Shown here piece after piece: positions 27,101 to 34,605 of a stretch of 53,921 bases of DNA. The position numbers were made by a program, and so were the translations under genes. Source of the stretch: Anaerolineaceae bacterium (lineage in GTDB: Bacteria; Chloroflexota; Anaerolineae; Anaerolineales; Anaerolineaceae); contig DQHW01000029.1 of NCBI GenBank assembly GCA_003524305.1, forward strand, positions 92,997-146,917, in the 5' to 3' direction. Numbering within the stretch: the stretch's first letter is position 1; each line of letters starts with the position of its first letter. The notes under the pieces are model-generated. The model did not search any database and had not been told where the DNA came from. It saw only the letters and a list, made by a program, of their open reading frames with translations.

Positions 27101-29525
27101 AATCATCCTCAAAGGGCAAACCAGGTTAACCTCTGATACTGCAAAACAACTGGCAAAAATTTTGGTTGCAAAAAAGGTTGATGTGATCATCCTTGAAGCA
27201 GGTTCCTCATTTGAAAAAGTGGATGAATGGTTAAAAACCGGACCCTTGACCGGGGTATATTGCCTGACAGGTTTGGATACCGATCCTGAATGGAACGAAT
27301 CACGAGCAGTTAATTGGAAAAATGCGATTGATTTGAAGATTGAGCCGTTGTTTGAACTTGTAAAGATGATTCCATCAAGCGCTTTCTTGATTTCAGTAAC
27401 TCGCATGGGTGGATTGCACGGACTGATGAACCCGGCAAACCCTTTGGGAGGTGCTTTAAGTGGATTTACAAAAGCATACAGCCGTGAGCGTAACGCGGCA
27501 CTTGTAAAAACAGTTGATTTTCAAGTGAATGCAAAAGCTAATTTTATTGCAGAGAGTCTGATAGAAGAAACCTTGAACGACGGGGCTTCACTTGAAATTG
27601 GACGTGAAAACGAACTGCGCTTTACAATTTCTCTAGATGAGATTCAAAACCAATCTCTGGGTCAGTTAAATTTTTCAGCCGAAGATGTATTTTTGGTTAG
27701 CGGTGGAACCGGTGGGATTACTTCAGTAGTCATTGATGATCTCGCCAAACGTTCAAAGGGTCATTTTATCTTGTTGAGCCGCACACCTCTTCTTGAAATG
27801 AATGAAATAGACCTTGGTATCCTCAAAAATGATCCCCCGGCTTATAAAAACAAGCTGTTGAAAGAAATGTCAGCGTCTGGTGATAAAGTGACTCCAATCC
27901 AATTGGAAGCCAGGTTCAACGCTTTGGAACGTGCTGCAGCGACACGAGATTTGATCGCGAAAATTGAAGCCTATGGTGGAAAAGCCACCTATATAAATTG
28001 CGATGTTGCCGATTTGACCTCTGTCAAGAATGCAATTGCCGAAGTGGCGAAAACTGTTGACCATGTAGATTATTTCATTCATGCAGCAGGCTTTGAAAAG
28101 AGCCGCAAGCTTGAAAGCAAATCGCTTGAAGAATTCCACCAGGTGGTCGAGGTAAAAGCAAGTGGATTCATGAATCTTTTCTCCGTACTTGAGAAGGCAA
28201 AAAGAACGCCAAAATCAGTTGTATTCTTCTCCTCCATTGCTGGCCGCTTTGGTAATGCTGGTCAGCCAGATTACAGCGCCGGGAATGATTTTCTTTCCAA
28301 GATGGCAATTTGGCTGCCAACCCAGTATCCTGCGCTTCAAGTGATTTCCCTTGATTGGGGCGCCTGGGCTGAGGTCGGAATGGCAAGCCGCGGATCCATT
28401 CCACTGGTCATGGAACGCGCTGGAATTGAGATGTTGAAACCGGGCCAGGCCGCTCCTGTCGTTGGTGATCAGATTTTGGCTGGTAGTTCGGGTGAAATTG
28501 TGGTGGCGGGTAATCTCGGTTTGTTTGAGAGAATGAAGTCGAAAAACCACGACATGAATGTTCCATTAGCAGATGCCGCTCTTCGTGCAGGCAATCCAAT
28601 CCATACAATGTTGAGCCACCTTACCGGTTATTCTCCCGATTCAGGTATCACGCTTGAAGTCACACTCGATCCGCAAGAGAAAGCATATCTACGCGACCAT
28701 TCAATCAATGGAATTCCTGTGCTGCCGGGAGTGGTTGGGATTGAAGGATTTACTCGTGCTGCAAAACACATTTCTTCGGCTCTGGCAGCCGCTAATTCCG
28801 GATTTGAAGTTGAAAGGTTGGAGAATATTGAATTTCTAGCCCCATTCAAATTCTATGGCAATAGATCACGCGCCATGGCATGGAAAGCCGGCGCAACCCG
28901 TGTGCAAGAAGGATTGAGGGTTGATGTTACCCTCGAATCTGATACCGAACGAGTAATGGGCAAGGTTGACCATGTTCAACACTTCAAAGGTCAGGTTTAC
29001 CTCACGCTTAAGGATATCGTCACGCCCAATAACGCAGTTCCTCCAAAATGGGGGAAAAACAATGAAGTAACCGCTGCTGAGATCTACCAGCTATTTTTCC
29101 ACGGACCTTCATTCCAGGTGCTTGAAGCAGCACAACGGTCAGGCAACAACGTACTCGGTCGATTCAATAATAGTCTGATTGATATCAATGCTGATGAACC
29201 CGGTCTGTTTACGACCCCGCTATTGATAGAATTGTGTTTCCAAACGGCAGGGCTTTGGGAGGCAGGTTCGACCGGAAATTTAGGGCTGCCTCATTCCATT
29301 GGCAAATTGAGAGTGTACCGAAATGTAATAAATGGAACGTCAATTTTTGCCGAAGTAAAACCAAAAGAGGTTGATGGACAGTTGTTTTTTGATGCACGAG
29401 TTGTTGATTCGAAAGGAAATGTATATCTTGACTTGTCGGATTACCGCACGACTCCGCAAGTGGATACCCCAGAAGATCACCATCTCATGCCCATGAAAGT
29501 ATTGGTTGGAAAAGAACGCAAATAA
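21186..29525 (+). CDS. PUFA-synthase-like type I megasynthase KS-ACP-AT-KS-ACP-ACP-KR-DH
   Basis: A 2779-residue multienzyme for iterative fatty-acyl or polyketide assembly. KS1: Cys215 (DAACASS), His349 (EGHGTS), His389 (NIGH). ACP1: about 515-590. AT: GHSLGEY, Ser824. KS2: Cys1344 (NAACATTT), His1492 (SHETYTPARGG), His1532 (TGHTMG), with a long insertion. ACP2 and ACP3: about 1710-1785 and 1825-1900. KR: GGTGGI at 2173, Tyr2363 in YSAGN. DH double hotdog: His2505 in HSINGIPVLP; the second-half Asp appears as Glu2682. There is no enoyl reductase; PfaD nearby would supply it. Carrier domains match the PUFA type (EKTGYP, LEADLGID) but have Thr552, Thr1747 and Thr1863 at the usual phosphopantetheine Ser. 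I chose ATG 21186 (TAGGAG upstream) over TTG 21135. The product is unknown. Confidence 0.93.
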   Translation: MNIQKAIAVVGLGAILPDAYDVASFWNNIINKKDSIGEVPADRWSIALYYDPDPRAVDKTYSKIGAFIKNYQFDPFKAGIAIPPRVLSLMDHAQQWGLAASYQALKDYGYPQKPLNPERVAVILGNALAGEGHYRSTFRILLPEYLASLESIPEFKNLSAATQQAILFGITGDIYSKIPAITEDTMPGELGNIIAGRIANVFNFSGPNFITDAACASSLAALQAAVDGLANNHFDAVLCGGVDRNMGPESFIKFSKIGALSAEGSRPYSDKADGFVMGEGAVIFLLKRLEDAERDGDKIYALIRGIGGSSDGKGKGITAPNPLGQQRAIERALLNAGITPQEVGLIEGHGTSTKVGDVAELNSLKTVFGAYGLANGSIALGSVKSNIGHLKSAAGAVGLLKTILALNEKILPPSANFVTPNPNIDFGNIPFEVNIQPREWQAKPGNYRFAGVSSFGFGGTNFHIVLEEYFPGVLGSDKPSYAVPLKIEKEQEVLAEMTQPRSIENISAVQTVGYDNSRITDFVLESISEKTGYPREMLDLELDLEADLGIDTVKQAELFASIRTHYNIARREDLRLSDYNTIAKVVEFMTDALSGQTTQTEGENKQPVNVQIDQKTAPIEEAAKSNEGHPYQGLYFLSADSKIALQQKLEADLVSIKNGQTPPSVCPTRVEVSRSERLAIDYENADELVKRCEKAISAFETDQPVTWNALQAHGIYRGSGTPGKTVFMFPGQGSQYVNMIRDLLEVEPVVRDTFKEADEILTPILGKPLTSYIYADGNEEALAQAEIELKNTTITQPALLTANVALLRLMDKFGFSPDFVIGHSLGEYAALVASGVLTFAEALEVVSARGREMSRIKVDDPGGMAAVSAPLEEVEKVIKAVEGYIVIANVNSPVQSVLGGTSEAIESAISMFKEAGFQAVRIPVSHAFHTKIVAPASEPVRQVIERMHVVAPNIPIVANVTGELYPSTAEGITDLLAKQVASPVQFVKSMQTLYNLGTRVFVEVGPKRVLNALATDNMKGKTDTIVLATNHPRKGGQASFNEALCGLYAAGVLSKEAIDNQINEPDAHIDMKSQVVQQFENNLHQFAVLTGSVVVTGAGLGLPGRNKKVFDDNNINSLLNGEMRIESIPENIRKEMLEKRVTRLIKSDSGAVMEEITDIDQTLKLAGQRGTFNLEEEYGVPAERVDSLDISTQLAFAAGIDALRDAGIPLVMHHRRTSKGTLLPDGWKLPESMQDETGVIFCSAFPGLNRMAEEAGRFYEAKSLQRQLSEVMAMEDLLLALNPTGQTHFQNEIIRRKTELELKLDEVNYHFDRRFIFRVLSMGHSQFAEYIGARGPNTSVNAACATTTQGINIAEDWIRTGRCRRVIVIAGDDVSDNNLASWIGTSLFASGAATTEGNLRLAALPFDKRRNGLIMGMGAAALIIESQDGAEERGIRPICEIVASQFSNSAFHGTRLDVTHVAGLMETLVATAEKRFGLERNAIAAKTVFISHETYTPARGGSASAEIFALRHTFKDNANKVIIANTKGYTGHTMGVGVEDVLAVKALETGKVPPIAHINEGFEPDPDLGDLLLSQGGEYNPEFALRLGAGFGSQIAMVLYRKIAGAGERINQNVYRNWLKSNSGYALADLEIEKRTLRVKSQGIPVNEPIKSTWQFGLLPGRWAVNAELSNNKYSESMTVTIPEHQRISTQVTRVEQPSIEIKSNQVFADNDSIKAHVLEVVSEKTGYPMEMLDLDLDLEADLGIDTVKQAELFASIRTNYGIPRREDLKLSDYNTLEKVIGFVKDSLPGASVQTYVQKTAEIELTDLPQITVATIENSEVAVTTKEDDLSIFVLSTVSEKTGYPIEMLDLDLDLEADLGIDTVKQAELFAAIRTHFGIAKREDLRLSDYNTLSKVIGFVKDGTSPISNEPNNSEASSKSVLKSTVVVESQPTIQTSQVNEKPITLRVPKPVLLPRIDLCESTGINLENGRVIILKGQTRLTSDTAKQLAKILVAKKVDVIILEAGSSFEKVDEWLKTGPLTGVYCLTGLDTDPEWNESRAVNWKNAIDLKIEPLFELVKMIPSSAFLISVTRMGGLHGLMNPANPLGGALSGFTKAYSRERNAALVKTVDFQVNAKANFIAESLIEETLNDGASLEIGRENELRFTISLDEIQNQSLGQLNFSAEDVFLVSGGTGGITSVVIDDLAKRSKGHFILLSRTPLLEMNEIDLGILKNDPPAYKNKLLKEMSASGDKVTPIQLEARFNALERAAATRDLIAKIEAYGGKATYINCDVADLTSVKNAIAEVAKTVDHVDYFIHAAGFEKSRKLESKSLEEFHQVVEVKASGFMNLFSVLEKAKRTPKSVVFFSSIAGRFGNAGQPDYSAGNDFLSKMAIWLPTQYPALQVISLDWGAWAEVGMASRGSIPLVMERAGIEMLKPGQAAPVVGDQILAGSSGEIVVAGNLGLFERMKSKNHDMNVPLADAALRAGNPIHTMLSHLTGYSPDSGITLEVTLDPQEKAYLRDHSINGIPVLPGVVGIEGFTRAAKHISSALAAANSGFEVERLENIEFLAPFKFYGNRSRAMAWKAGATRVQEGLRVDVTLESDTERVMGKVDHVQHFKGQVYLTLKDIVTPNNAVPPKWGKNNEVTAAEIYQLFFHGPSFQVLEAAQRSGNNVLGRFNNSLIDINADEPGLFTTPLLIELCFQTAGLWEAGSTGNLGLPHSIGKLRVYRNVINGTSIFAEVKPKEVDGQLFFDARVVDSKGNVYLDLSDYRTTPQVDTPEDHHLMPMKVLVGKERK

Positions 29526-29534
29526 GGTTATTTC

Positions 29535-30314
29535 ATGAAAGAGGGGATTCCTTCTCTTGAAGAAGGATCCCCTTTATTAAGAATGATAAACTGGACATTT
29601 TCGAGATTTACAGATGCTCCTCCTTTGAAAACCGTTCAACTCCTTGAACGGTTTTTCAGCGATCTTGAAATTGAGGAGTTTCAAAGGTTCAAAATACCAA
29701 AAAGAAAATCTGAGTGGCTTGCCAGCAGGCTATTGGTTAAACAGCTTGTTCAAAAAATAATTGCAACAGATATGCTCTTTCCATTGAAGGCAATCACATT
29801 TCACAAAGAAAGTTCAGGTGTACCTTTTGTTATGGTAGATGGCCTGGGCAGGGTAGGGTGGCTTTCCATCAGTCATTCTCATGATGGCGTATTGGCAGCT
29901 TTTACTCAAGATCGTAAAGTTCATTTTGGTGCTGATCTTGAATTCATTGAATCGAGATCACTTGATTTGTTCGCAGATTATTTCACCCCTTCAGAGATCG
30001 CCTGGATAGCTTCTTCCCAAATGGACAAGAAAGATTTTCATGCAAATCTCGTTTGGAGTGCCAAGGAGGCTTATCTCAAAGCCATTGAGAAAGGACTTCA
30101 AATGGATACCAGGAAGATTGAAATCCACCCTTCTGGCGAGAGTTCATTCTCAAAAGGGTGGAATAGAATCGGTTTTATGGTTGAAGGATTCAATTCACAA
30201 AGCTGGCAGATTCTATATTCACGTCATCAGGGATTTGTGATGACCATATGTCTGCCTGAAAACCAAAGTTCACACCTGGTTGAAATAGAAGCGTTGCCAG
30301 ACCTTGATTATTAA
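29535..30314 (+). CDS. Sfp-type 4'-phosphopantetheinyl transferase
   Basis: A transferase that moves phosphopantetheine from coenzyme A to carrier domains; it is presumably dedicated to the adjacent synthase (the PfaE role). It has the two metal/CoA motifs of the family: FGADLE (131-136; Asp134, Glu136) and WSAKEAYLK (174-182). It is 259 residues from ATG 29535 (AAGG 7 bp upstream). The first 16 codons are, however, the arms of a terminator-like hairpin, and typical family homology begins at MINWTF (ATG 29583, 243 residues, no clear ribosome site), so the start is uncertain. It lies 9 bp after the synthase stop, and its stop overlaps that of the convergent PfaD gene. Confidence 0.9.
   Translation: MKEGIPSLEEGSPLLRMINWTFSRFTDAPPLKTVQLLERFFSDLEIEEFQRFKIPKRKSEWLASRLLVKQLVQKIIATDMLFPLKAITFHKESSGVPFVMVDGLGRVGWLSISHSHDGVLAAFTQDRKVHFGADLEFIESRSLDLFADYFTPSEIAWIASSQMDKKDFHANLVWSAKEAYLKAIEKGLQMDTRKIEIHPSGESSFSKGWNRIGFMVEGFNSQSWQILYSRHQGFVMTICLPENQSSHLVEIEALPDLDY
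29543..29578 (+). terminator. terminator-like hairpin at the synthase/transferase junction
   Basis: GGGGATTCCTTCT, loop CTTGA and AGAAGGATCCCC form a GC-rich stem with one bulged base, followed by TTTATT. It sits just after the megasynthase stop and inside the annotated 5' end of the transferase, so it could attenuate transferase expression. Confidence 0.5.
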
Positions 30315-31954
30315 TCCGGCTGATTTCTAGGCGTAAACTCTTTTAATGAAGGTGCAATTTGAATCCCTTGCGATTCTAGAATATTTAAACGATAAAGATA
30401 AGCTGCTCCGTTTAGCAACTGCATATTCACATCCGCGGATTTTCGATTCTCTGGATTTTCAAGGTAAGTTCCGCGCACCCAATCATTAAAAGCACCCATG
30501 GATGGACCGCACCAGATTTGATAATCCATTTCACGGCCTGCCTCACCAATGTTGGACCATCTTGAAGCCAGACCCAGGTACCAGCGAAAGACCAGCGCCA
30601 TTTTTGCTTTTGGGTTCTTTTCAGCGCGTTCAATTTGCTGTGGATCGCGAACTGAAAAGAATTTCATGCACTCATCCCACACTGAGTCCAGGGGTAATTT
30701 GAAGATGGTGGTTTCCAGTTTTTCGCGTTCCGGTAAAGGTATGTCATCCATCGAGTCGTAACGAGAATAAATTTCATACAATTTTTGGGCGCGCATGGCG
30801 AACATGGTGCCGCGTTTCAAGACCTGCACTTTGACGCCCATTTCAAACATATCGCTGGCCGGCGCCATGGCGACATCCGTCATTTCCATTTGGGCGAGCA
30901 GTTTTTTGGTGTGAGCAGAAGCGCCAGATTCAACACACCCCTGGTTGATGGATCCGGTGGTGACATAGGCGGCACCCATCATGAACGCAGCGAGAACAGA
31001 TTCTGGAGTGGCAATGCCACCGGCAGCGCCAATTCGAACCGGTTGGGTGTAATTTCTTTTTTCTTGCACCTGGTTTCTCAGCCTGATGATCGCCGGCAAA
31101 ATTCCAACCAGCGGTCGATTATCAGTATGGCCGCCTGAATCCGCTTCTACAGTAATATCGTCCGCCATTGGCACCAGACTGGCTAATCTGGCCTGTTCAG
31201 AAGTTATTAATCCTTCTTCGAGCAAAGAATTTATGATCTCGTTTGAAGCCGGTTCCAGAAACTTTATGGCCACTTCTTTGCGAGAAACCTTGGCAATGAT
31301 CCGGTGAGTAATTTTAATACTTCCATCCGGGATTGCAGATAAACCGGATGCGCGGTAACGAACCAAATTTTTGGAAATGGTTAAATAAGCCGATGCCTCA
31401 ATATTTTGGATATTGTTTTTTAGAAATAGATCAACAGTTCGTTCTTCAAGAGATGGTTCGAAAGGGCTATTAATGAGATTAATTAAATAGGGTTGGTCAA
31501 CCAATGATTCTTTTAATTTTTTAATTCCGGCTTCGATATTATTAGGTAATAGCCCGCCGGCCCCGAAGGACCCCATAAAACCAGCCTTGCCGAGGGCTAT
31601 CACAAACTCCGTGGAAGAAATGCCGTTGGCCATGGCTCCGCCATACAATGGATATTTAACGCCGTAGGTTTCTTGAAAAGTAGGATCTCCAAAAAATTCA
31701 GGCAGGAAAGGTGGACAGGCCGCCAAGACTTCCCATTCACTTGGGACCGTTGAAATGTCGTATTGATTTGAAATAAACAATTGATTATTTTGTTTAAGTA
31801 GAACAACCGGATTTGAATAATCTTGAAGCAGTAATCTAAAAAATTCTTGAGTGAGTAGAACAGGTTCTTTCTTGCCATGCCAAAAAGTAGTATAGATGGT
31901 AGATTGGATTATTCTGCCGGGTTGATAGACGTTAATTAATGAAGAAGTATTCAC
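30311..31954 (-). CDS. pfaD: PfaD-like FMN enoyl reductase of PUFA/polyketide synthesis
   Basis: A 547-residue nitronate-monooxygenase-fold flavoenzyme, the stand-alone enoyl reductase used in trans by PUFA synthases. Family blocks include YPLYGGAMANGISS, GSFGAGG, IGAAGGIATPESVLAAFMMGA, YVTTGSINQGCVESG and the PfaD-specific C-terminal region with WCGPSMGAFNDWVRGTYLE. Length matches PfaD (about 540). The start is GTG 31954 with only a weak ribosome site (GGTGA). It converges on the transferase gene with stops overlapping on TTAA. It supplies the activity missing in the megasynthase. Confidence 0.94.
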   Translation of the reverse strand: MNTSSLINVYQPGRIIQSTIYTTFWHGKKEPVLLTQEFFRLLLQDYSNPVVLLKQNNQLFISNQYDISTVPSEWEVLAACPPFLPEFFGDPTFQETYGVKYPLYGGAMANGISSTEFVIALGKAGFMGSFGAGGLLPNNIEAGIKKLKESLVDQPYLINLINSPFEPSLEERTVDLFLKNNIQNIEASAYLTISKNLVRYRASGLSAIPDGSIKITHRIIAKVSRKEVAIKFLEPASNEIINSLLEEGLITSEQARLASLVPMADDITVEADSGGHTDNRPLVGILPAIIRLRNQVQEKRNYTQPVRIGAAGGIATPESVLAAFMMGAAYVTTGSINQGCVESGASAHTKKLLAQMEMTDVAMAPASDMFEMGVKVQVLKRGTMFAMRAQKLYEIYSRYDSMDDIPLPEREKLETTIFKLPLDSVWDECMKFFSVRDPQQIERAEKNPKAKMALVFRWYLGLASRWSNIGEAGREMDYQIWCGPSMGAFNDWVRGTYLENPENRKSADVNMQLLNGAAYLYRLNILESQGIQIAPSLKEFTPRNQPD

Positions 31955-32274
31955 AGTATCACCAATGTTTTCCTTTTATTGATTAACCCGAAAATTAAAT
32001 TTTTGGTTCGCCAACTTCTAAAAGAAAAGTTAAAAGGATCATTGGATCATTTATTTGTTGAATTAAAGACTGTCGTAACACTTTAGAAATCAGATATTTG
32101 TAATTAATACTTCTAATCATGCAGGATCGTCCTTTGTTTTCAGCTTACGAGGGAAATGATATGTTATCGCGTATTGACTGACATATTGGATTCCAGTCTG
32201 CCTGCATTAACATGAATATTAATTCGCTTATGTTCCTGGTGGAATTAATTGAAACCCGATCTAATTACAAGTTA
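31955..32274. other. AT-rich intergenic region
   Basis: These 320 bases lie between the pfaD start and the end of the AOR operon, both on the minus strand. It should hold the pfaD promoter. I see no clear gene, hairpin with T-run, or operator. Confidence 0.4.
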
Positions 32275-33033
32275 TTAATGTTTTAAATCAACTCCACAGA
32301 CGGAACATCCTGGGCGGCGTTTTACTTTAATATTTTCGAATGACATATTTTCGCCATCGAATATTAACAATCGGCCCTTGAGACATTCTCCAATACCGGT
32401 CAGATATTTTAGCGTTTCCATTGCCTGGAGGGCGCCAATTACACCAGATGTCGCACCTAATACTGGAAAGACCTCTTTCGGCGGTGCTTCTGGAATGATG
32501 CATTTCAAACAAGGGGTTTCAGAAGATATGATAAAAGTGATTTGACCTATCAATCCCCAGATGGCCGCGTGAACAAACGGAATGTTGTATTTCACACAGT
32601 ATGCGTTAAGTAAATATCGGGTTGGATAATTGTCGAGACAGTCCACCACAATATCTGGTTTACCAATGATACGTTCTACATTATTTTCTTCAAGTCGCTC
32701 GGCAAAGCTATTTATTAATAATCGCGGGTTCATTTCACCTAGAGTCTGTTTGGCAGAAAGTGCTTTTAACTGACCTAGGCGGTTATCTGAATGGAGTATT
32801 TGTCGGTTAAGATTGGATAACTCAACAGAATCTTCATCGCAAATCCTTATTTCACCGAGACCTGCAGCCGCTAAATAAAGTGCGACGGGACTGCCAAGTC
32901 CGCCTGCTCCAGCGATAAAGACAGAGGAGTTCTTGATTTTGCGTTGGCCATCTTCTCCCCATTTTGCCAACATCATCTGTCGGCTATATCGGTTAAGGTC
33001 GTAATCAGATAATGTAGTGGTTTCTTGTTTCAT
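32275..33033 (-). CDS. ThiF/MoeB/HesA-family adenylyltransferase
   Basis: A 252-residue E1-like enzyme that adenylates the C-terminal Gly of a MoaD/ThiS-type carrier. It has nucleotide-binding GAGGLGSP (42-49), the SNLNRQIL arginine block, VDCLDNYPTR, and two zinc CxxC pairs (CLKC and CSVC). It is the last gene of the AOR operon, 30 bp after the radical SAM gene, with AGAGG before the ATG. The likely substrate is the MoaD protein encoded two genes upstream, which would give the sulfur carrier for the pterin dithiolene. MoeB is the best specific guess; ThiF is possible. Confidence 0.9.
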   Translation of the reverse strand: MKQETTTLSDYDLNRYSRQMMLAKWGEDGQRKIKNSSVFIAGAGGLGSPVALYLAAAGLGEIRICDEDSVELSNLNRQILHSDNRLGQLKALSAKQTLGEMNPRLLINSFAERLEENNVERIIGKPDIVVDCLDNYPTRYLLNAYCVKYNIPFVHAAIWGLIGQITFIISSETPCLKCIIPEAPPKEVFPVLGATSGVIGALQAMETLKYLTGIGECLKGRLLIFDGENMSFENIKVKRRPGCSVCGVDLKH

Positions 33034-33063
33034 TAATGACCTCTATTATTGGTTGAACCATTG

Positions 33064-34326
33064 TCATGGACAACGAATCAAGCCTTGTGCCCATAAACAT
33101 CCTCCACAAGTGAGTTCTGTGTTACCTAAACAATCCTCCATATTTTGTGTTGAAAGTTCACAACCATTACAAAAAGTACAAGGTGAGAATTCGAAGCGCT
33201 GTACACGCTCACGAAAGGAAATGTATTTTTTATTGTTCCATATATTCAGAAGGTCCTGTTCAAGAATACTACCAAATGTATGAGCAAATGATTTTCGCAG
33301 CCGTTGATCACAATAGCTTTGATTGGTGTGTAAAAGAGGAAGGCAGGGCGAAATGTTCCCATCCCAGCGAATTGCAGTGCTGCCCTGTTCAATGAATGGG
33401 CAACTATCCAGTGAACGATTGACCTCATAACTCGCAAGTTCTAACCTGTATTTTCGCGAATAGATTTCTGCAAGTGTATCTTTCGTAAGTCTATTCCAAT
33501 CCATGCGTGGTATATTCACGATTGGGATTGATGTACTCTGGCGAGTGATAATATTTTGAGTTGTTCGAGCGTATAATATTTGGTCATTTAGCTCTGGAGT
33601 GTGAGCCAATACATTGCTTATAGAAAAATTTGTTGCTCCCAGTTCTATTCCCATGTGAAGGATTTCTGGTAAATCATTAATATTGCTTTTCATCGCGACG
33701 ACGGCAATCCCTAAATGAGGTTTGCTGTTATCAATGTCCGTGGCTTTATAACGAATTTGACGTAAAGTTGTTAAATTTTCGATAACCTTAGGAAGTGAAG
33801 AGCCTTGACGAATATCGACGTAACTCTCAGGTGAGGATCCATCTATTGAAACCCATAACATATCCAGACCGGCTCGGATGAATTGCAGTGAGTAATCTTC
33901 AGTAAGCAGAAGTGCATTTGTAATTAATTCGACCTTGGCTCCAATACTTTTGAATCGCTTTATCCATTCGATAATTCTTGGGTGAATGAGTGGTTCACCG
34001 AAACCACCAAAGAAAATAGTCGGTATGGGTGATATTTTCTGTATGCTTGCGAAAATGCGCTCAAAGGTTTCATCACTCATAGATCCAGAGGGTTCACCCC
34101 ATACATTACGCATGCAAGTTCGACAATCTAAATTACACAAGTTGGTAGGTTCTATATACACCTTGGCAAGGTGAGTAACTGGCCTAAGAATTCTAATTTC
34201 GTTATTACCTTCATCGAGAAAAATATCAATATTTGGAACCAATCCGAAACGCGAAGCAATTTCTTGAGGGATGATCACATTTCCGTCTTTATCAACATGG
34301 GCTTTAATTAATTGTTTTTGGTTCAT
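33064..34326 (-). CDS. radical SAM protein with N-terminal AbrB-like and C-terminal Cys-rich domains (AOR maturase type)
   Basis: A 420-residue radical SAM enzyme. Residues 1-48 resemble a SpoVT/AbrB swapped-hairpin (VDKDGNVIIPQEIASRFGL). The 4Fe-4S motif is Cys64-x3-Cys68-x2-Cys71 with FFGGFGEP following. The C-terminal SPASM-like region carries many cysteines (about 340-420: SPCLPLL, CTFCNGC, CGGCLW). Its place between moaD and moeB-like genes behind a tungsten AOR matches the radical SAM maturases associated with tungsten oxidoreductases. The exact reaction is not known. An AbrB-like fold can bind DNA or simply dimerise; which applies here is unclear. Confidence 0.87.
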   Translation of the reverse strand: MNQKQLIKAHVDKDGNVIIPQEIASRFGLVPNIDIFLDEGNNEIRILRPVTHLAKVYIEPTNLCNLDCRTCMRNVWGEPSGSMSDETFERIFASIQKISPIPTIFFGGFGEPLIHPRIIEWIKRFKSIGAKVELITNALLLTEDYSLQFIRAGLDMLWVSIDGSSPESYVDIRQGSSLPKVIENLTTLRQIRYKATDIDNSKPHLGIAVVAMKSNINDLPEILHMGIELGATNFSISNVLAHTPELNDQILYARTTQNIITRQSTSIPIVNIPRMDWNRLTKDTLAEIYSRKYRLELASYEVNRSLDSCPFIEQGSTAIRWDGNISPCLPLLHTNQSYCDQRLRKSFAHTFGSILEQDLLNIWNNKKYISFRERVQRFEFSPCTFCNGCELSTQNMEDCLGNTELTCGGCLWAQGLIRCP

Positions 34327-34338
34327 GGCGAAATTTCT

Positions 34339-34578
34339 TTATCCCCCGCCAACTGGTGGAAATATTCCAACCACATCGCCATCTTTCAACGATGAACTTG
34401 ATTCCTGGATGATGTTATTTATAAATACAATCTGAATTTCATTCACAGGAACTTGTAGAATATTAATTAAATCCGTTACATTAGCATTATCGGAAAGGTC
34501 AACTTCAAAAGGTTTTCCAGATTTTGCATCGTTTTTAAATCTGGTAAGAGTTGCAAATAATTTTACGGTCACATGCAT
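34339..34578 (-). CDS. MoaD-like sulfur carrier in the AOR operon
   Basis: A 79-residue ubiquitin-fold protein ending DGDVVGIFPPVGGG, the MoaD C-terminus whose last Gly is adenylated and thiocarboxylated. GGAG precedes the ATG. It lies 12 bp upstream of the radical SAM gene. It is a second MoaD besides the one in the moa operon, so it is probably dedicated to tungstopterin formation for the AOR. The terminal GGG has one Gly more than the usual GG. Confidence 0.9.
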   Translation of the reverse strand: MHVTVKLFATLTRFKNDAKSGKPFEVDLSDNANVTDLINILQVPVNEIQIVFINNIIQESSSSLKDGDVVGIFPPVGGG

Positions 34579-34605
34579 TATTTCTCCACATTAGTCAATA
34601 ATACT

